From Apostichopus japonicus (Eukaryota > Echinodermata > Holothuroidea > Aspidochirotida > Stichopodidae): a stretch of 64,000 bases of DNA. The notes under the pieces are model-generated. The model did not search any database and had not been told where the DNA came from. It was given only the letters and a program-made list of their open reading frames with translations. Of the stretch, positions 26,602 to 40,160 are shown piece after piece. The position numbers were made by a program, and so were the translations under genes. Numbering within the stretch: the stretch's first letter is position 1; each line of letters starts with the position of its first letter. Location: assembly GCF_037975245.1 (NCBI RefSeq), contig NC_092582.1, positions 3,752,501-3,816,500 of the forward strand. Reading direction: 5' to 3'.

Positions 26602-29172
26602 GCGCATGCTACTATTCGTGTTACCAGCAATAGTATCTTATTAATGGTTATCTCAGTCTATTACGCAATATTTTTTGAAAAATTGACGATGAAGAGCTCC
26701 TTCAGACTATACCGCTTGTATATATATATATTTCATATTTTGTTTTTCGCCGAATTGGATCAATGTTCATGTAGCTGGAGTGTGTTTAAAAACGAAATTT
26801 GGAGCATATTTACATTTACATAAACAATCATCGTAAACAAAAGTGCTTAGGGCTAAATAACAGCAATACATGCTTAAACGAAATTCTGTCCCGAACTGAC
26901 AAAGAAAGTCAACACAATATAAAATAACAACTTAAGGTTTTAAGTTGATGGTTTTCATAAATCACTTTACAGTCTAAAGAGAAGCTTAAACAAATTAACA
27001 ATCTTACACTATAAAAGCAGGAACTTCATATATTGATTACGTCCACCACAAAATTCCACATGGTACTTTTCTCCTTCTTATACAAAGTCTTCAATATTTC
27101 TACCTATTTTGATGTGTTGATACTGGATCACTTCACCAGATGGTAGACAGGTAAGGCTACTAAATAACTAAGATTTTTTTTTGAAGAAATTTTGTGAAAA
27201 TTCCAACGCAAAGTGATGTTGTCATTTTTGTTGTTGTAATGCGACAGTTAATATCACTAAATAATGTGCTTTCATATTCCTAACATGAACAATTTTTCTA
27301 AGCCCTGTTTCCTCTGACATCTGCTGGGGAAGCCCCACCCACTTTTCAGAATGAAGGGAAGAGGGGGGGGGGTTAGAGAGGTAGTTTCAATACTTGAAAG
27401 AGCAGCGACTAACCCTCATCTTATAAGCAAATATGATTGACACCTGAACCATTAATATATAAAAAAAACACAACGGTTGCTATTTGAATGTATAATTTTC
27501 ATGTTTTCGCACCCAGCACGGTATTTGAGTATACAGCTTTAATATTGGCCACCAAAATATTCCACCAAAATAAAGGAAATCCCTTACCTACAAATGACCA
27601 CCAGTGAGTGTCAAACATTTTTCTATTATTTTATAGCACTTCAATGAGAACATTAATTGCCGAATCCCCCACCCCTTCTCCTAAACGTAATGTTCACCCG
27701 TCTGGATGGGTAGAGCCTTCAGAAAAAATCGTCTTGAATCGTGCCAGGGGTGAGGGTGGTAATGGGGGGGGGGGTGATGCAAAAGGTCCAAAAGCTGTTC
27801 CAAAAATAATACAGGAAAATGTTTTTTGACATTTGCTGTTTTCTCTCTGAGTAAGGAGTTTTCGCGAAGTGGTTTCTATAACGTGATGTTTGGTACTGTT
27901 GGTGTGGACATGCGCACACGCTCATCAGAAACGAACATAATGAAAAGGTGTTACATGCATGGACCACATATTATATTTATTTAATTTTTATAAATATTTC
28001 GAGGGCAGCTCATGGCGGGGAGCAAGCAAAACTGCAATATTCTTCTACTTATTGTATATAGGGTGTAGATTGGCAACAGTCCCGTCAAGTTATTGCCAAT
28101 TTACAAGAGGCTACATGAAATTTCTCACTATGAAACCATTATAGCTAGAAAATAACCCTTCTATGTTTTGATGACGAATCTTGTCTGTCTTAAAATTACA
28201 CGACCGAGAAGATGAAGAAAATAAAACGAGCTTCCTACAACAGGGAAGTTTCGATGGCGGCCATTTTAGCAAATATTTATTATTAAATGAAAGAGTCCGA
28301 TAACTGTCCAGCTTGAGTAAAGTAACTGCACTAATGACCATTTGTTATCAAGACTGGTTATTTACATTATCAGAATGTTTATCTTGGATGTTTGCTGAAT
28401 GTTGCCAAAAACCAGTCGTATCTTTAGTAACATACAAACCTACCTTGCAGACAATTTGAGGTATCCTATTTAAGCACTAATGGATAGGACTAGCTTCCGT
28501 GATATACACTATAGAAACAGTAGGGCTCAAAGATAACTACATAGCCTATTATGAAACAGTGCTGTTATAATTATCAGGCCCGAAACTATACTAATGCACG
28601 TCTTAACAACTATACAACATGATTAATCATGCATGCTTTTATCTTATGTAATATTGACTTTATATACTATACAAAGAATTCGCCTCAGACCTGGTTGGGT
28701 TTCTTCAAAGAGATTAATCGCAGGCAATTGAACACTACACAGCCGTTTACTTGTTTCAGTGTATATATGGGAAGCAAAAATAACAGGGATTATTTCCACA
28801 CGAATGTTAAACCTCACCCCCCCCCCATCGCCCTTTTAGTGTAGGAGAGGGCGTGCATCAAAGGACAAAAGGAAATGGATTATCTTCTTTTCACATTTCC
28901 AACATTTAAATGAGTACCTAGATTCCTTTTCTATATTCCCCTTGTTCTGTTGCATTTACAAAAAATATTCTGCTACCAGTTCTGCAGCGGGGGTCGGGTG
29001 GGGGGGGGGGAGGGGAGCTGCGTGTAATAGAATCTGGCTTCTTCAACTCAGGCTCTCCTCCCCCCCCCTTTTTTTGTATTGATACTTGTTCCATACTTGG
29101 TGTTTTACACAAGTGGAATTAAACTAAACTGTCCTAAAATCTTTATTGTAAGAAAATACTTTGGAATTACAT
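26602..29172. other. Non-coding stretch, no supported gene
   Basis: G/C runs occur at 27363, 27764, 28817, 29000 and 29061. No recognisable coding content. Confidence 0.45.
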
Positions 29173-29231
29173 GTATATATATATATATATATATAGATAT
29201 ATATTAATACATATATATAAATACATATATA
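29173..29231. repeat. Imperfect (TA)n microsatellite
   Basis: Alternating TA interrupted by GATA, TTAA and ACAT variants. Confidence 0.9.
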
Positions 29232-30430
29232 ACAACTTTCCAAAGAAGATCAAGATTTCGAGGCCAGTGTATAAATGAGGCAGGGTCTATCGAACTGAGG
29301 TAACTTTTATTAGAAATGGGTGCAGGGGTAGAGTAGGAGAGGGGAACAGGAATGTTTAAGTACAAATTATTGAGTCCCTAAACTACCACATTCGTTCTAT
29401 ATTACAATAACTTAAAATACTATGTTAAAACCATTTAGGCTTCAAACCATAAATTTTACAAAATTGTACATTAATCGTATACACTACTTGTGATATCTCC
29501 AAATATCATAAAAAAATATACGAATTTGAAAAATCACATATGCACTGATAAGAGGAAAAACATTTCCAATATTGATAATGATCATGAAAGCGTGCTATGT
29601 AGAGGCAAGGCTTAGCCCAACTGCGTGATCTAATATATCTATGTATAACAAAAATATTTTTTTAATTTACACCATTAATGAGCCTACCCAACAAAGTAGG
29701 TAAGAAATAAAAAGGCCCGCATGCATGAAGATAGAAAACCGTAATTATTGGTCTAGAATTATACAACAATTAATTCCTTTAACGGCATGAAAATAGAATT
29801 AGTTTTTGTTTCTCATGAATAACCCTATATGTATACATTGGTTAGTACCGTATACAAGACGATGATTTCTTAACGCGGCTATCAGGGGGTAACTTTTAAT
29901 TTGGATGTCAATAGCTTGAGAATTATTGATGTATATTCCTCCGGTAATTTTGACTAACCAATTGACCAAAACTTTCTAGATCAGAGGTAAGAAACACGAC
30001 AACGAGAATATAATAGTATAGCTCATCTTTGACAAGGGTCGAGAAATATCCGACAAGCGCTAAAAGTATCCCTGTATTCTATCGCAAACCAACACACACG
30101 CAATTAAGCTAAAATAAAAGCAAACCTACAAGAATTGTTCTGGCAAATACATGCTAGAAGGTAACTCTTAACTTTTAGAATCTTATTAGATTATTATTAG
30201 ATATAAAAAATACTCCACAGTCCACACCTGCATTTCACCACTTCTGAGTCTATCTGAAAACCCACGTGTAAAAAAAATCTGTTGATATACCCCGATTGAT
30301 TAATAAGTCGACTGAAAATGAAAACTGAGGGCTCGGGAAGCCTGCTAGGTATAGAGTTTGTTAGCCTAACGAGAAAGAACGATGGAAGTAAAGAGAGAGG
30401 TGGGTGGAGAGAGAAGGGAGAGAATTGAAA
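29232..30430. other. Non-coding stretch, probable intron
   Basis: AT-rich sequence immediately 3' of the minus-strand donor at 30439, so it would be the start of intron 1 if the exon call is right. Nothing else is supported. Confidence 0.35.
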
Positions 30431-30439
30431 AGTACTTAC

Positions 30440-30545
30440 TTTTGATGCAGTCTAGGGGTATTTCTCCGTATTCATCAAGTGCAGGGTGGGGTGGGAATAA
30501 ATAGTCGGTGTGGTCGGGGAGCATGGGCATCTTCACAAAGGACAT
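30440..30545 (-). CDS. Candidate first coding exon, unknown protein
   Basis: On the minus strand, ATG 30545 opens a 35-codon frame that ends exactly at a consensus donor (AAAA|GTAAGTACT, GT at 30439-30438), leaving one extra base (phase 1). The frame reads MSFVKMPMLPDHTDYLFPPH and continues PALDEYGEIPLDCIK, a mixed, acidic and Pro-rich composition unlike the AT-driven frames nearby. ATGs at residues 1, 6 and 8 are possible starts; Met6 (30530) has the best context, with A at -3. An in-frame TGA at 30582-30584 blocks upstream extension. I do not recognise the family; a soluble or nuclear N-terminus is plausible, and no signal peptide is seen. The remaining exons would lie at lower coordinates or outside the window. 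A longer open frame on the same strand (30533-30730) overlaps in another frame and looks like 5' UTR read-through. Confidence 0.45.
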
Positions 30546-31125
30546 CCAGGCGGAGGTGTTCGGGTAACAGGACCTCTCAACTCATCGAAAAAGATACTGT
30601 GGAACATCAACCAAAATAACACCAAAATCCGAACAAGAAGGACGAAATGCCAAGGAAAAACAACTTGTGGTGAAAAACAAGAGTGAAAAATTGGTGTAAA
30701 ACTAAAAGCTGCACAGCAGAGACCATGCACGAGTCAGACCGCTGGTTAAGATCCAAACACTGCCTGGGCTAATGATAACGGTTGCAAAAAACAGAACCCT
30801 GGTGTTCACGCACAGCGTCCGCGAGACCTTCGTTTCACAACTCAAAATCACCGCTAAAATATCTCTTGTTAGAAACTCACCAGAAGTATCCGTCCGCTTA
30901 GACTGAGACCAACATGAACAGTGACCAACTTCGTGATTGATCCATCAAGTACGTCTGTTGTACGACTAAGCATGCGAATGCATGAGAGAGTAATGTCAAC
31001 TTAATGGGTCAATATAAAACACTGGTGCACCAACTAGAAACTACATAGCGTTGGCATACGTGCTGGTTGGGTTCGAAGGGCGCACGCGCGTAGCCGAAAA
31101 AGCCGGCATCCCTTCGTTGAGTATG
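30546..31125. promoter_or_regulatory. Candidate divergent promoter
   Basis: The region between the minus-strand candidate exon and a + strand donor is CpG-richer than its surroundings (30780-31170). On the + strand, TATAAAA at 31013-31019 could place a start near 31043-31050; a short exon would end at GTATG|GTAAGTGAC (31125/31126), a strong donor. GCGCACGCGC at 31080-31089 matches the NRF1 core on both strands. On the minus strand the 5' UTR of the 30440-30545 exon would lie here. Transcription in both directions is inferred from motif placement only. Confidence 0.35.
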
Positions 31126-31199
31126 GTAAGTGACGTGTATTGGCTGTAGACGAATTTGAGACGAAGCGACTCGGAGCGCAAAAATGATCAAAAAGTTTA

Positions 31200-32235
<1,036 letters not shown>

Positions 32236-32239
<4 letters not shown>

Positions 32240-35200
32240 AATATTGAATCGCAGAATGCTGCTTTAAGTTAAACGACTGTTGATACGTGTGACAAGAAGA
32301 TATATTCCTCGTCGTTAGGATATTCCGGTTCCCTCGAGGTTATAGAAGGTTTTTGGTCGTTTATGATATTTTCCTCAATTATTACTCCTAATGACATCAG
32401 ACGATTTTATGTTTCTCCATTTTGTCCTTTCTTCCACTATCTCTCTCTCTCTCTCTTTTCTCAGCTTTTTTCCCCATTTCTTTGACGTAAATGGCCGAAA
32501 CTTTGGCAACCCTTCCATTTAAAACAGTTTTCTCTTTTGTAGTTGTTGTTTTTCCGTTTAACAGTTGTGTCTCGTTTAAATTAAAGCTATATTACCCTTC
32601 AGAATATTTAACTAAAATTTGTTCGCTTAAAATATATATGCTGTAACTTTCTTATAATCGCAGACGTTACCGTAATATAACAATGAATACCACTGTTATC
32701 TTGCTGTCAGTGGAAACAATTCTACTCATTTCACAATTTGTAATATATATTTAGTATATCTAATATGTTCGTGTGTGAAGTACTGGCAGAATGACGTGAA
32801 CATTTATCAATGAAAGTTTTCTCAAAGAATTTAAAAAAAATGTTTAATTCACTGATTAAAATTCGAAACCTGAATGTTGCTTGAAGAAGACCTATTTAAC
32901 TATAATCGAGTAACCAATTAAAATGTTGCAGCCGTTCTCTTAAGTTACTCAGATAATATGTTATTTGATGACGTCACGGTACCGACGCTGTTCTTTACAG
33001 CGGCGTCTGTCCATATATTAGCCTATAATCAAACATTGGTCATTCAAGGTCAAACTTCAACAAGTGAGTTTAGGCCACTTTGTATGTACCCTTCAATCAA
33101 GTGCAAACCGTTTTAGACATTTCTTTATTGACACTACTCGATAACTGGCAATCATTTCAAGGTTTTCGAGCATCCAGGACATTTTGTTTGACATCCTAAG
33201 AGACGGACCAGTACAGATGACATTGATCTATATGATAAAACCCAAGTGTTCGCTATGAAGCTGTTCAACTGTACACAGAGCTGTGTCTAGTGTGTAGCTT
33301 ATCAACGGTCGTTCAATAATAGAGAGGAAAAAACCCACCGTACCCCAACTCTTCCCCTCCCCCCCTCTCTCCCACTCTCCCATACATATGCATCACCCCT
33401 GCCTCCCGACACTACTTCCTCACACACACACATACACACACACAAACATACACCCACATTTCATTAGATTATTTATAATAAATAACGGATAAAAGGTTCC
33501 GTGTCCAGATGTATCTGAGTTTGAGCATGAGAGGATCACGTTCTAGGTTCATGCAAGTTCATCTTTGTTTTTTGATTTTTTCATTTAAACCGGTTAACGC
33601 TTATCGATAGAGTGATCATAGTTGATTTCGAATTTTGCCATATATACGATCACGCACTGTTCCCCCTCCAACTCCCCACCCTACCCCCCCCCCCCCCACC
33701 AAGAAAACAATGAAAAGAAAAGAAGATTGTAACCTAACGATCGGACAGAGTATTCAAGATGTTTTCAACTGTATAGTTAATGACACAAGATCAAACAAGC
33801 TTTGGTTAGCGGATACTGCAGTGGAGATGTCACTATGTAATACAATATCATAAACTGTTATGTGACACTTGACTTTATCGTGTGGGTAAAGTATACCTAC
33901 AGCCGAGGTCCGCCCACGAATAAATCGCTGCAACACCCGTTGTGATATCCTTGACTTCCATAACCCGTCTGATGGTTAGTAGACAGATGAAACGGCAGGA
34001 CTTTTCGTCTTAAACTTTCATGTTTATTTGGTTGGTTCTCTCATATCGTGTTGCATGGGTTTCTGTCACTAATCTTTTCAACAGTGATTGATATTTTACA
34101 CCAATATGTAGCGAAGTAATTTCATTTTTTTTTGGAAGTTATAGTTATATATAGTTATGATAATAGTGTTTATAATTATCATAATGATAATTGTGTTAAT
34201 AATTAGCATAATGATAATAGTGATAATAATTAGCATAATGATAGACCGTACTGAAGTTGTACTATCGAAACATTAATTGAAGTGCGATAATTTGTGTACA
34301 ATGTGTTAAAACTACATTGATTTTTAGTAGCACCAAAAAATTCTTTTAAAATTGAAATTAAAACAAAGTAGATAAATAAGTCTTCCGAGTTGGAGAAGTA
34401 CACGTCTGTTAGTACAGTCAAATCAGTTACAACCTTGCCGGAAATATTTTATCCATGAAAAGCGACAGCCTCTAAGAGCGCAAATTAGATGGCGCGCTTT
34501 CGAATCCCATTGCCACGAGGCTGTACCTATGACCTCTACGCGACCCGCCGTTGTAACCATGACAGCAATATAAGTTTGACAAAGTCATTCCACCACTTCA
34601 TTGATTTTGCACCAAATGTAGAGTTTTCAACCATTTGGCTTTAATTCGACCAGTCTCTTAGCTGTTATACATAGATAACTTTCGCGTATATGATGCGCTA
34701 AAATAATGAAATATCAAAATGCGTCGTATTATGTTCTTAGCTGTATACAGTCTTTGTTTCTTTCTTCATTTGAAACCATAAGCCATTATCACCCTGTTAG
34801 ATTCGTGAAATTTGCATTCATAAAATCATTTTTTTTTTTGAAATTCTTAATGGACAGAAATAACTCCAATCACTACGGAAATAAAGTTTAAGTTATTATA
34901 TCATAATTATATAGCGTATTGATGTCACTACACTAGAAATGAAATTAGTCTCCAACATACCACTGCAGACGAAGACATATTCATTTACATATCAAACTAT
35001 TCTATAGTGATCTCGCATGCATTATAAATTTATTAAAACGTGACACTTTTTGTTCTTGTTTTGTGCTCTGTAAAGAAAGTACTTGTAACTTATCAGATGG
35101 AAGTTTATCATATCGGTAAAATGACTTGATGAAATCATATTCAAACAGCTATTTTTTTTCATACAAACCCTTGGCAACCAACAATAAACCGATCGTATCT

Positions 35201-36635
35201 GTAACACCATATGACATAGGAAATCTGAGAACGAAATCTGTTAGGCTAACGTTAAGCTTTAAAGCAACTGTTTGTTAACCACTTGCCGATGTTTCGGTGT
35301 TACATCGCACCCAGCGTATTTCATCCAGGGGTTAAATTAAAGCATCTGTTCTCTTACGAAAGTGTCTCTTGATATACCACTCTCGATGTAACGTCACCAT
35401 CACACGGTTACAGTCTCGATGTAATGGGGCTGGGACTGGGGGTCGAGAGTGGAACAAGTTGTTTGCTTTTTCGTACCCAGGCTCTTTCTTCGGTGAATCT
35501 TCTTAAAATGTCTCCAGGGGATATTCTAATCTAGTGTAAACCATCCGCATGAAGTTTCTACACTATACAAAATCCCCCGGATGTAGCGAACTATATAAAT
35601 TGATATTGTATACTAACTGCTGGCTTGCTAACTGTATTATATTACTTCTACTTATTCCCGTATATAGGAACACGAATATCGAGATATTCATCGATAATGT
35701 AAAAAATAAAATAAAAAAGTGATCAGGTACATTTGGGCTTACATTATTTGAATTTACGGACCCACACTTATTCTATTTCCAAGTCAGTAATAACTCGAGG
35801 TAGGAGATGCCATTAAATCCACGTAGAGATACATTAATGGGGCTAAACTTCCACTCTGGACTCAAATACATACGTGACGTAGTATTGAGAATTTAGTGTA
35901 GAATATCCGCATGATAGAATATTCAGGGTAGGAGGATTCTTTATATACTGTCACATTGTACTGAAACGTCCAATTTCCGGGTATTACTAAAGAAAACATA
36001 TAATAAGAATGAACATAATAAAAAACATGCATACATACATACTGCACTAGGCTCAAATAAGATTATCTTTCTTAATCTCTACTACTTAACAGTGACTTGA
36101 TTCTAATAGTAGTGCCGCAAATAGTCAGCGTTTTTTTTCTCCATAAAACTCTTGGTTATAAATTTTCTATCTCTTCCCTCCACCAATTTTATAGCCACTT
36201 CACTTAAGTATTTTCATATAAACTTTCAATTTTCAAGGCCTTAGCCTATAATTTGCATATAAAAATCTGGGATGAAAATCATATTGTTTTCAAATTTGAG
36301 ATGGAATAAGTTTTCTTTATACCAGTACATAAGGTTTATAGGGAGGAACGTATATGAGGGCGTAGATAACAGTGTATAGGTATGAATAGAAAGTATTGTT
36401 GTTAGTTCGTGTTGTGAAGGCATTCCCTCAACGTTGTTTTTATACAAAAGAGAAGGAACTTGATCGTTATTGCTAACGTTGAAATTAGGTTCAATTATGA
36501 CGGTTGTTTGCGAAAATTTCTTAAATAACTTTGATCGCATGTCAGAATTTTATGACTTTTAATCAGCATTGTAGTTGATACTTTAGTCGCTACGGGATAA
36601 TATATTGCAAAGTAGCTAAAATAAACATAATTTGA
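32236..36635. other. Non-coding stretch, no supported gene
   Basis: Contains TGACGTCA at 32969-32976, a pyrimidine tract ending in CAG near 32463, a C-rich block at 33350-33380, a CA-rich tract at 33420-33455, a 14-nt C run at 33684-33697, an imperfect ~33-bp AT repeat at 34150-34245 (ATTAGCATAATGATAATAG words), and an isolated hairpin at 34465-34524. No coding region can be supported. Confidence 0.45.
34465..34524. other. 8-bp-stem inverted repeat with tRNA-like B-box word
   Basis: ACAGCCTC (34465-34472) pairs perfectly with GAGGCTGT (34517-34524). Inside are GCGC...GCGC and TTCGAATCCC, a B-box-like word. The span is 60 nt, too short for a normal tRNA. It may be an eroded tRNA-derived element or chance. 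Confidence 0.3.
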
Positions 36636-37070
36636 CTAACGTTACAAACATCTGTTCATTCAAGCCTAACGTTACAAACATCTGTTTATTGAAGCCTAAC
36701 GATACAAACATCTGTTTATTCAAACCTAACGTTGCAAACATCTGTTCATTCAAGCCTAACGTTACAAACATCTGTTTATTCAAGCCTAACGTTACAAACA
36801 TCTCTTTATTCAAGCCTATAACGTTACAAACTTCTGTTTATCCAAGACTTACGTTACAAACATCTGTTTATTCAAGCCTAACGTTACAAACATCTCTTTA
36901 TTCAAGCCTAACGTTACAAACATCTCTTTATTCAAGCCTAACGTTACAAACATCTCTTTATTCAAGCCTAACGTTACAAACATCTCTTTATTCAAGCCTA
37001 ACTTTACAAACATCTCTTTATTCAAGCCTAACGTTACAAACATCTCTTTATTCAAGCCTAACGTTACAAA
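36636..37070. repeat. 30-bp minisatellite, ~14.5 copies
   Basis: The unit is ACGTTACAAACATCTGTTTA plus TTCAAGCCTA. The left copies carry TCTGTT(T/C)ATT and the right copies TCTCTTTATT, so two subfamilies lie side by side. One unit near 36810 has an extra TA and one near 36840 is variant. Because 30 is a multiple of three, the array is open on both strands: a 155-codon + frame with a 10-residue period and two minus-strand frames with a period such as MFVTLGLNKE. There is no sign of flanking coding sequence, so the frames are taken as by-products of the repeat. Confidence 0.95.
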
Positions 37071-39098
37071 ATTTGTTTCTTGAAATTTTAAGTAACTAAC
37101 ATGTGTTTATCCAAACAGTTACACATTTGTCTACTTTTTCTTTGAAGTTTGCTTTAAATAATTTCTAATCACGTGACTTAAAACAGTTTACAAGACAAGC
37201 ACGTCATGTACTAAGCAGTCATACCCATCATTGTTACCATTAAAGATGGCGATCACGGTGGCGATGACGATGACGATAACGATAGCGATGATGATAATGA
37301 AGTTGAGGGCGATGACGATTTCAATGCAGTATTTTAATGTATATAAACTTAAGTAAACTGAGGTCTCTGACAAACTTGTAAATATAACAACATTAGACAC
37401 GAAAGTAGTTGCAAATTCAAATCAGTTTAAATGAGAAATTAACATTTCTTTTAGCCGCTTTCGTTCCCTAATTAAGTTTTCAAATTATAGACTTTAAAAC
37501 ACGTGACGCCTAAAAGGAGATGTATATATGTTTTATTGTGAAGGCACTTTGGAAAAACCTTGAATTTGAGACCGAAAAAAAAAAAATTAAAATTTAGGGC
37601 AAACTAAAATTTATCGTCTCTACCATTTTGTCTTATAGCTCTAGCATTACCCAATTCAAATGTCTTAAATATATGGATGAAAATTATGACCATATATCTT
37701 TATATTAGAAATGGAGAACATCACCTATGCTGTGTGTCAATCAGCAATTGGTGGAGGGGGGGGGGTGAGTAAAGATGGATCGGGTCAAAATGTAACAGTA
37801 ACATATTACATCAAATAATGCTGAAAATGTCACATTTTTGAAAATATATGAGGATTAATTACATTCCATTCTAGCTGGATAAAATTTGGTAAACTTGCTG
37901 GAAATTGGGAGCAAATAAACTCCCCAAAATACGGGTTAAATGTGATGAATTGTTGCAATCAGCGTGCCCTTAAAAAACTCGTTTTCTCTCAAGTTTAGTT
38001 CAATAACTTTCAGTCTTCTTCATTTTCACTTTAGCATCATTTAAACCTTTTTTTTTAAGTTTCCTTCTGCTTTATACTACGTGACTATTGCTTTAAAACG
38101 ATCAAATCTTCCATGATGAATTCCCATGATGCAATTCTCTTCACTTACCAGAGTAGACCAAACCACAAAAAAAAAAACACAGACAAAAATCACGACAGAC
38201 TTACAAAATTTGGTTCGTGACAGGCCTTGGAATCGGCTATATTGAGATTCATCATACCCCTCAGCTCTTGAATCTAAAATATGGACACATCACGTAGCAG
38301 AATTTGTCTTCATCTTGCGTATTGTTTTGAGATGAAGCTTGGAGAAAATAATCTAAATGAATTTCAAGTAGAAACAGGGGAACTCTCTCTCTCTCATCTT
38401 CATCTTTCTCTTCTTGTTTCTGTTTCTGTGGCAAACAGATTCACGTACTGGGATGAAACCTTTTCCATAAGCCCGACTCAGCAATATTATTTGATTATTT
38501 ATTGAATTAAAATAAAAAACAACAATGAGAGGAAACATATGCGAAGTTGGAAGAGTTACGTCAGAGATAACCTCGGGATGTCTTTAGATGCGTAGAGTAG
38601 AACTTTTAAAGGGGTATATAATTAAGACTAGATTGAAAATGAGGAATGGGGGGGGGGGGGGAGATGGGCGGGTGGGAAATACGGGGCGGGCGGGTGGGGT
38701 AGGTGTGTTACTTATCTTACAAACAGCCAACAAAATTTTAAAGATCAAATGCCATTTTGCATTATACTTAATAAAACGTTCTTTTTTCTGAACAAATGTT
38801 CCATCAGTCCTTATAGCCTTTTTTGTATCTTATAGTCATCCAAGATTAATCTGAAAATTTTGCACCAGATTTAAGTCCTAACCTCCTATACTCTTCTGAA
38901 CGGATTGGATAACATAGTCTCTCTTCTAACCAAACTTGGTTTATAGTATCGCTAAGAGGTAATTTGGAAGAAATATTCGTTCTAACAAGTTTACTTTGTC
39001 GGGCATGTTTCCCTCCTTATTGTAACATTAAAATGTGACCTTCAGCTTCATTTTAGGGAGATGTAGATTTTGACTAACAGTACACCATACTTGCAGTG
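37071..39098. other. Non-coding stretch with small repeats
   Basis: A (GATGAC)n-like patch lies at 37245-37320 and G runs at 37756-37765 and 38648-38661. A pyrimidine tract at 38384-38436 ends in a CAG, but no exon after it can be supported. The frames at 38281-38505 (+) and 38353-38538 (-) are unassigned. Confidence 0.4.
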
Positions 39099-39497
39099 TG
39101 AGTACAGTGTCCCGAGTACGAGAACGAGTACACAAAACACGAGTAGGAGTGACAACCCTGAGTACGAATACAAACCCCTGAGTACGAGTACAAGTACAAC
39201 CTCCTGAGTACGAGTAAAGATCTCTTAGTAAGAATACAAGTACAAACCTCTGAGTACGAGTACAAACCCCTGAGTACGAGTACAAATCCCTGAGTACAAG
39301 TACAAACCCCTGAGTACAACTACAGACCCCTGAGTATGAGTACAACACCCGGAGTACAAGTACAAACCCCTGTTTACGAGTACAAGCCCCTAAGAATGAA
39401 TACAATTACAAATCTCTGAGTACGAGTAAAAATCCATGAGTATGAGTACAAACCCCTGAGTATGAGTACAGACCCCTGAGTATGAGTACAAGCCCCT
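39099..39497. repeat. 20-bp minisatellite, ~19 copies
   Basis: The unit is GAGTACGAGTACAAACCCCT, itself built on two GAGTAC words, with variants (GAGTAAAGATCTCTTA, GAGTATGAGTAC) and a few units of other lengths. Minus-strand open frames (for example 39028-39405) follow from the array and are not evidence of a gene. Confidence 0.93.
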
Positions 39498-40153
39498 CAA
39501 TTAGTGTACGATTGGATGTAAAAAAGTGTCCTCGAGTACGAGAACGTCTGTGGACTCGAGAAGTTACAAGACTACATGACTGTTTGTAACAGAACCATTC
39601 ACCACGGTAGCTAATACTACCCTACTTTCTCTTACACATTTTCAACAAGGTGATGGTGGGTGGGGGGGGGGGGGGGGTTGGGGGACTGGATAGATCATGA
39701 AGCTACGCCATTGGCGAAACAGCAGACTTGGATTGTCCAATTTAGCCTTATAGGTCCTATGGGCTTACGCCAAACGCACTTTAATACAAAATATATGTGT
39801 TAATTGTGTGTAGTTTAAGTGCTTTTGTAAAGTTTAACAATTGAAGGTAAAATAAAATAAAGTAAACTGTATGAAGTTCAAATAAACAATCGCCCCTTCT
39901 CTTTGCGATTTGATTTGATGGTAAACTTTCAGAATATTCTCAATAGTAAAACTCTCCTTATTAAAGGTCATCGGTATTTTGCCCCAAAATATGCTAGAAA
40001 TTCGATCAAATATTGGTCAACAATGCTACCACTTCAACAATAATTTTACTACCACCCTGGAAGTATTTGCCCTCACTGAAACATTTAATTGTCTTATTTT
40101 ACACTCCTCAATTACTGGAGGGAACTTGGAGATGTAGAGCCACTTGGGAAATT
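39498..40153. other. Non-coding stretch with a 16-nt G run
   Basis: Only the G homopolymer at 39662-39677 stands out. No gene is supported. Confidence 0.5.
39662..39677 (+). repeat. 16-nt G homopolymer
   Basis: Preceded by GGTGGGT and followed by TTGGGGG, so a G-quadruplex could form. Confidence 0.95.
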
Positions 40154-40160
40154 ACTTTTG

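Noticed and set aside
30533-30730. 65-codon minus-strand frame
   Set aside because: It overlaps the better exon in a different frame, does not reach the donor, and its composition fits 5' UTR.
36632-37099. 155-codon frame, the longest of the window
   Set aside because: It lies almost wholly inside the 30-bp minisatellite and is open only because the period is a multiple of three; no start or splice context.
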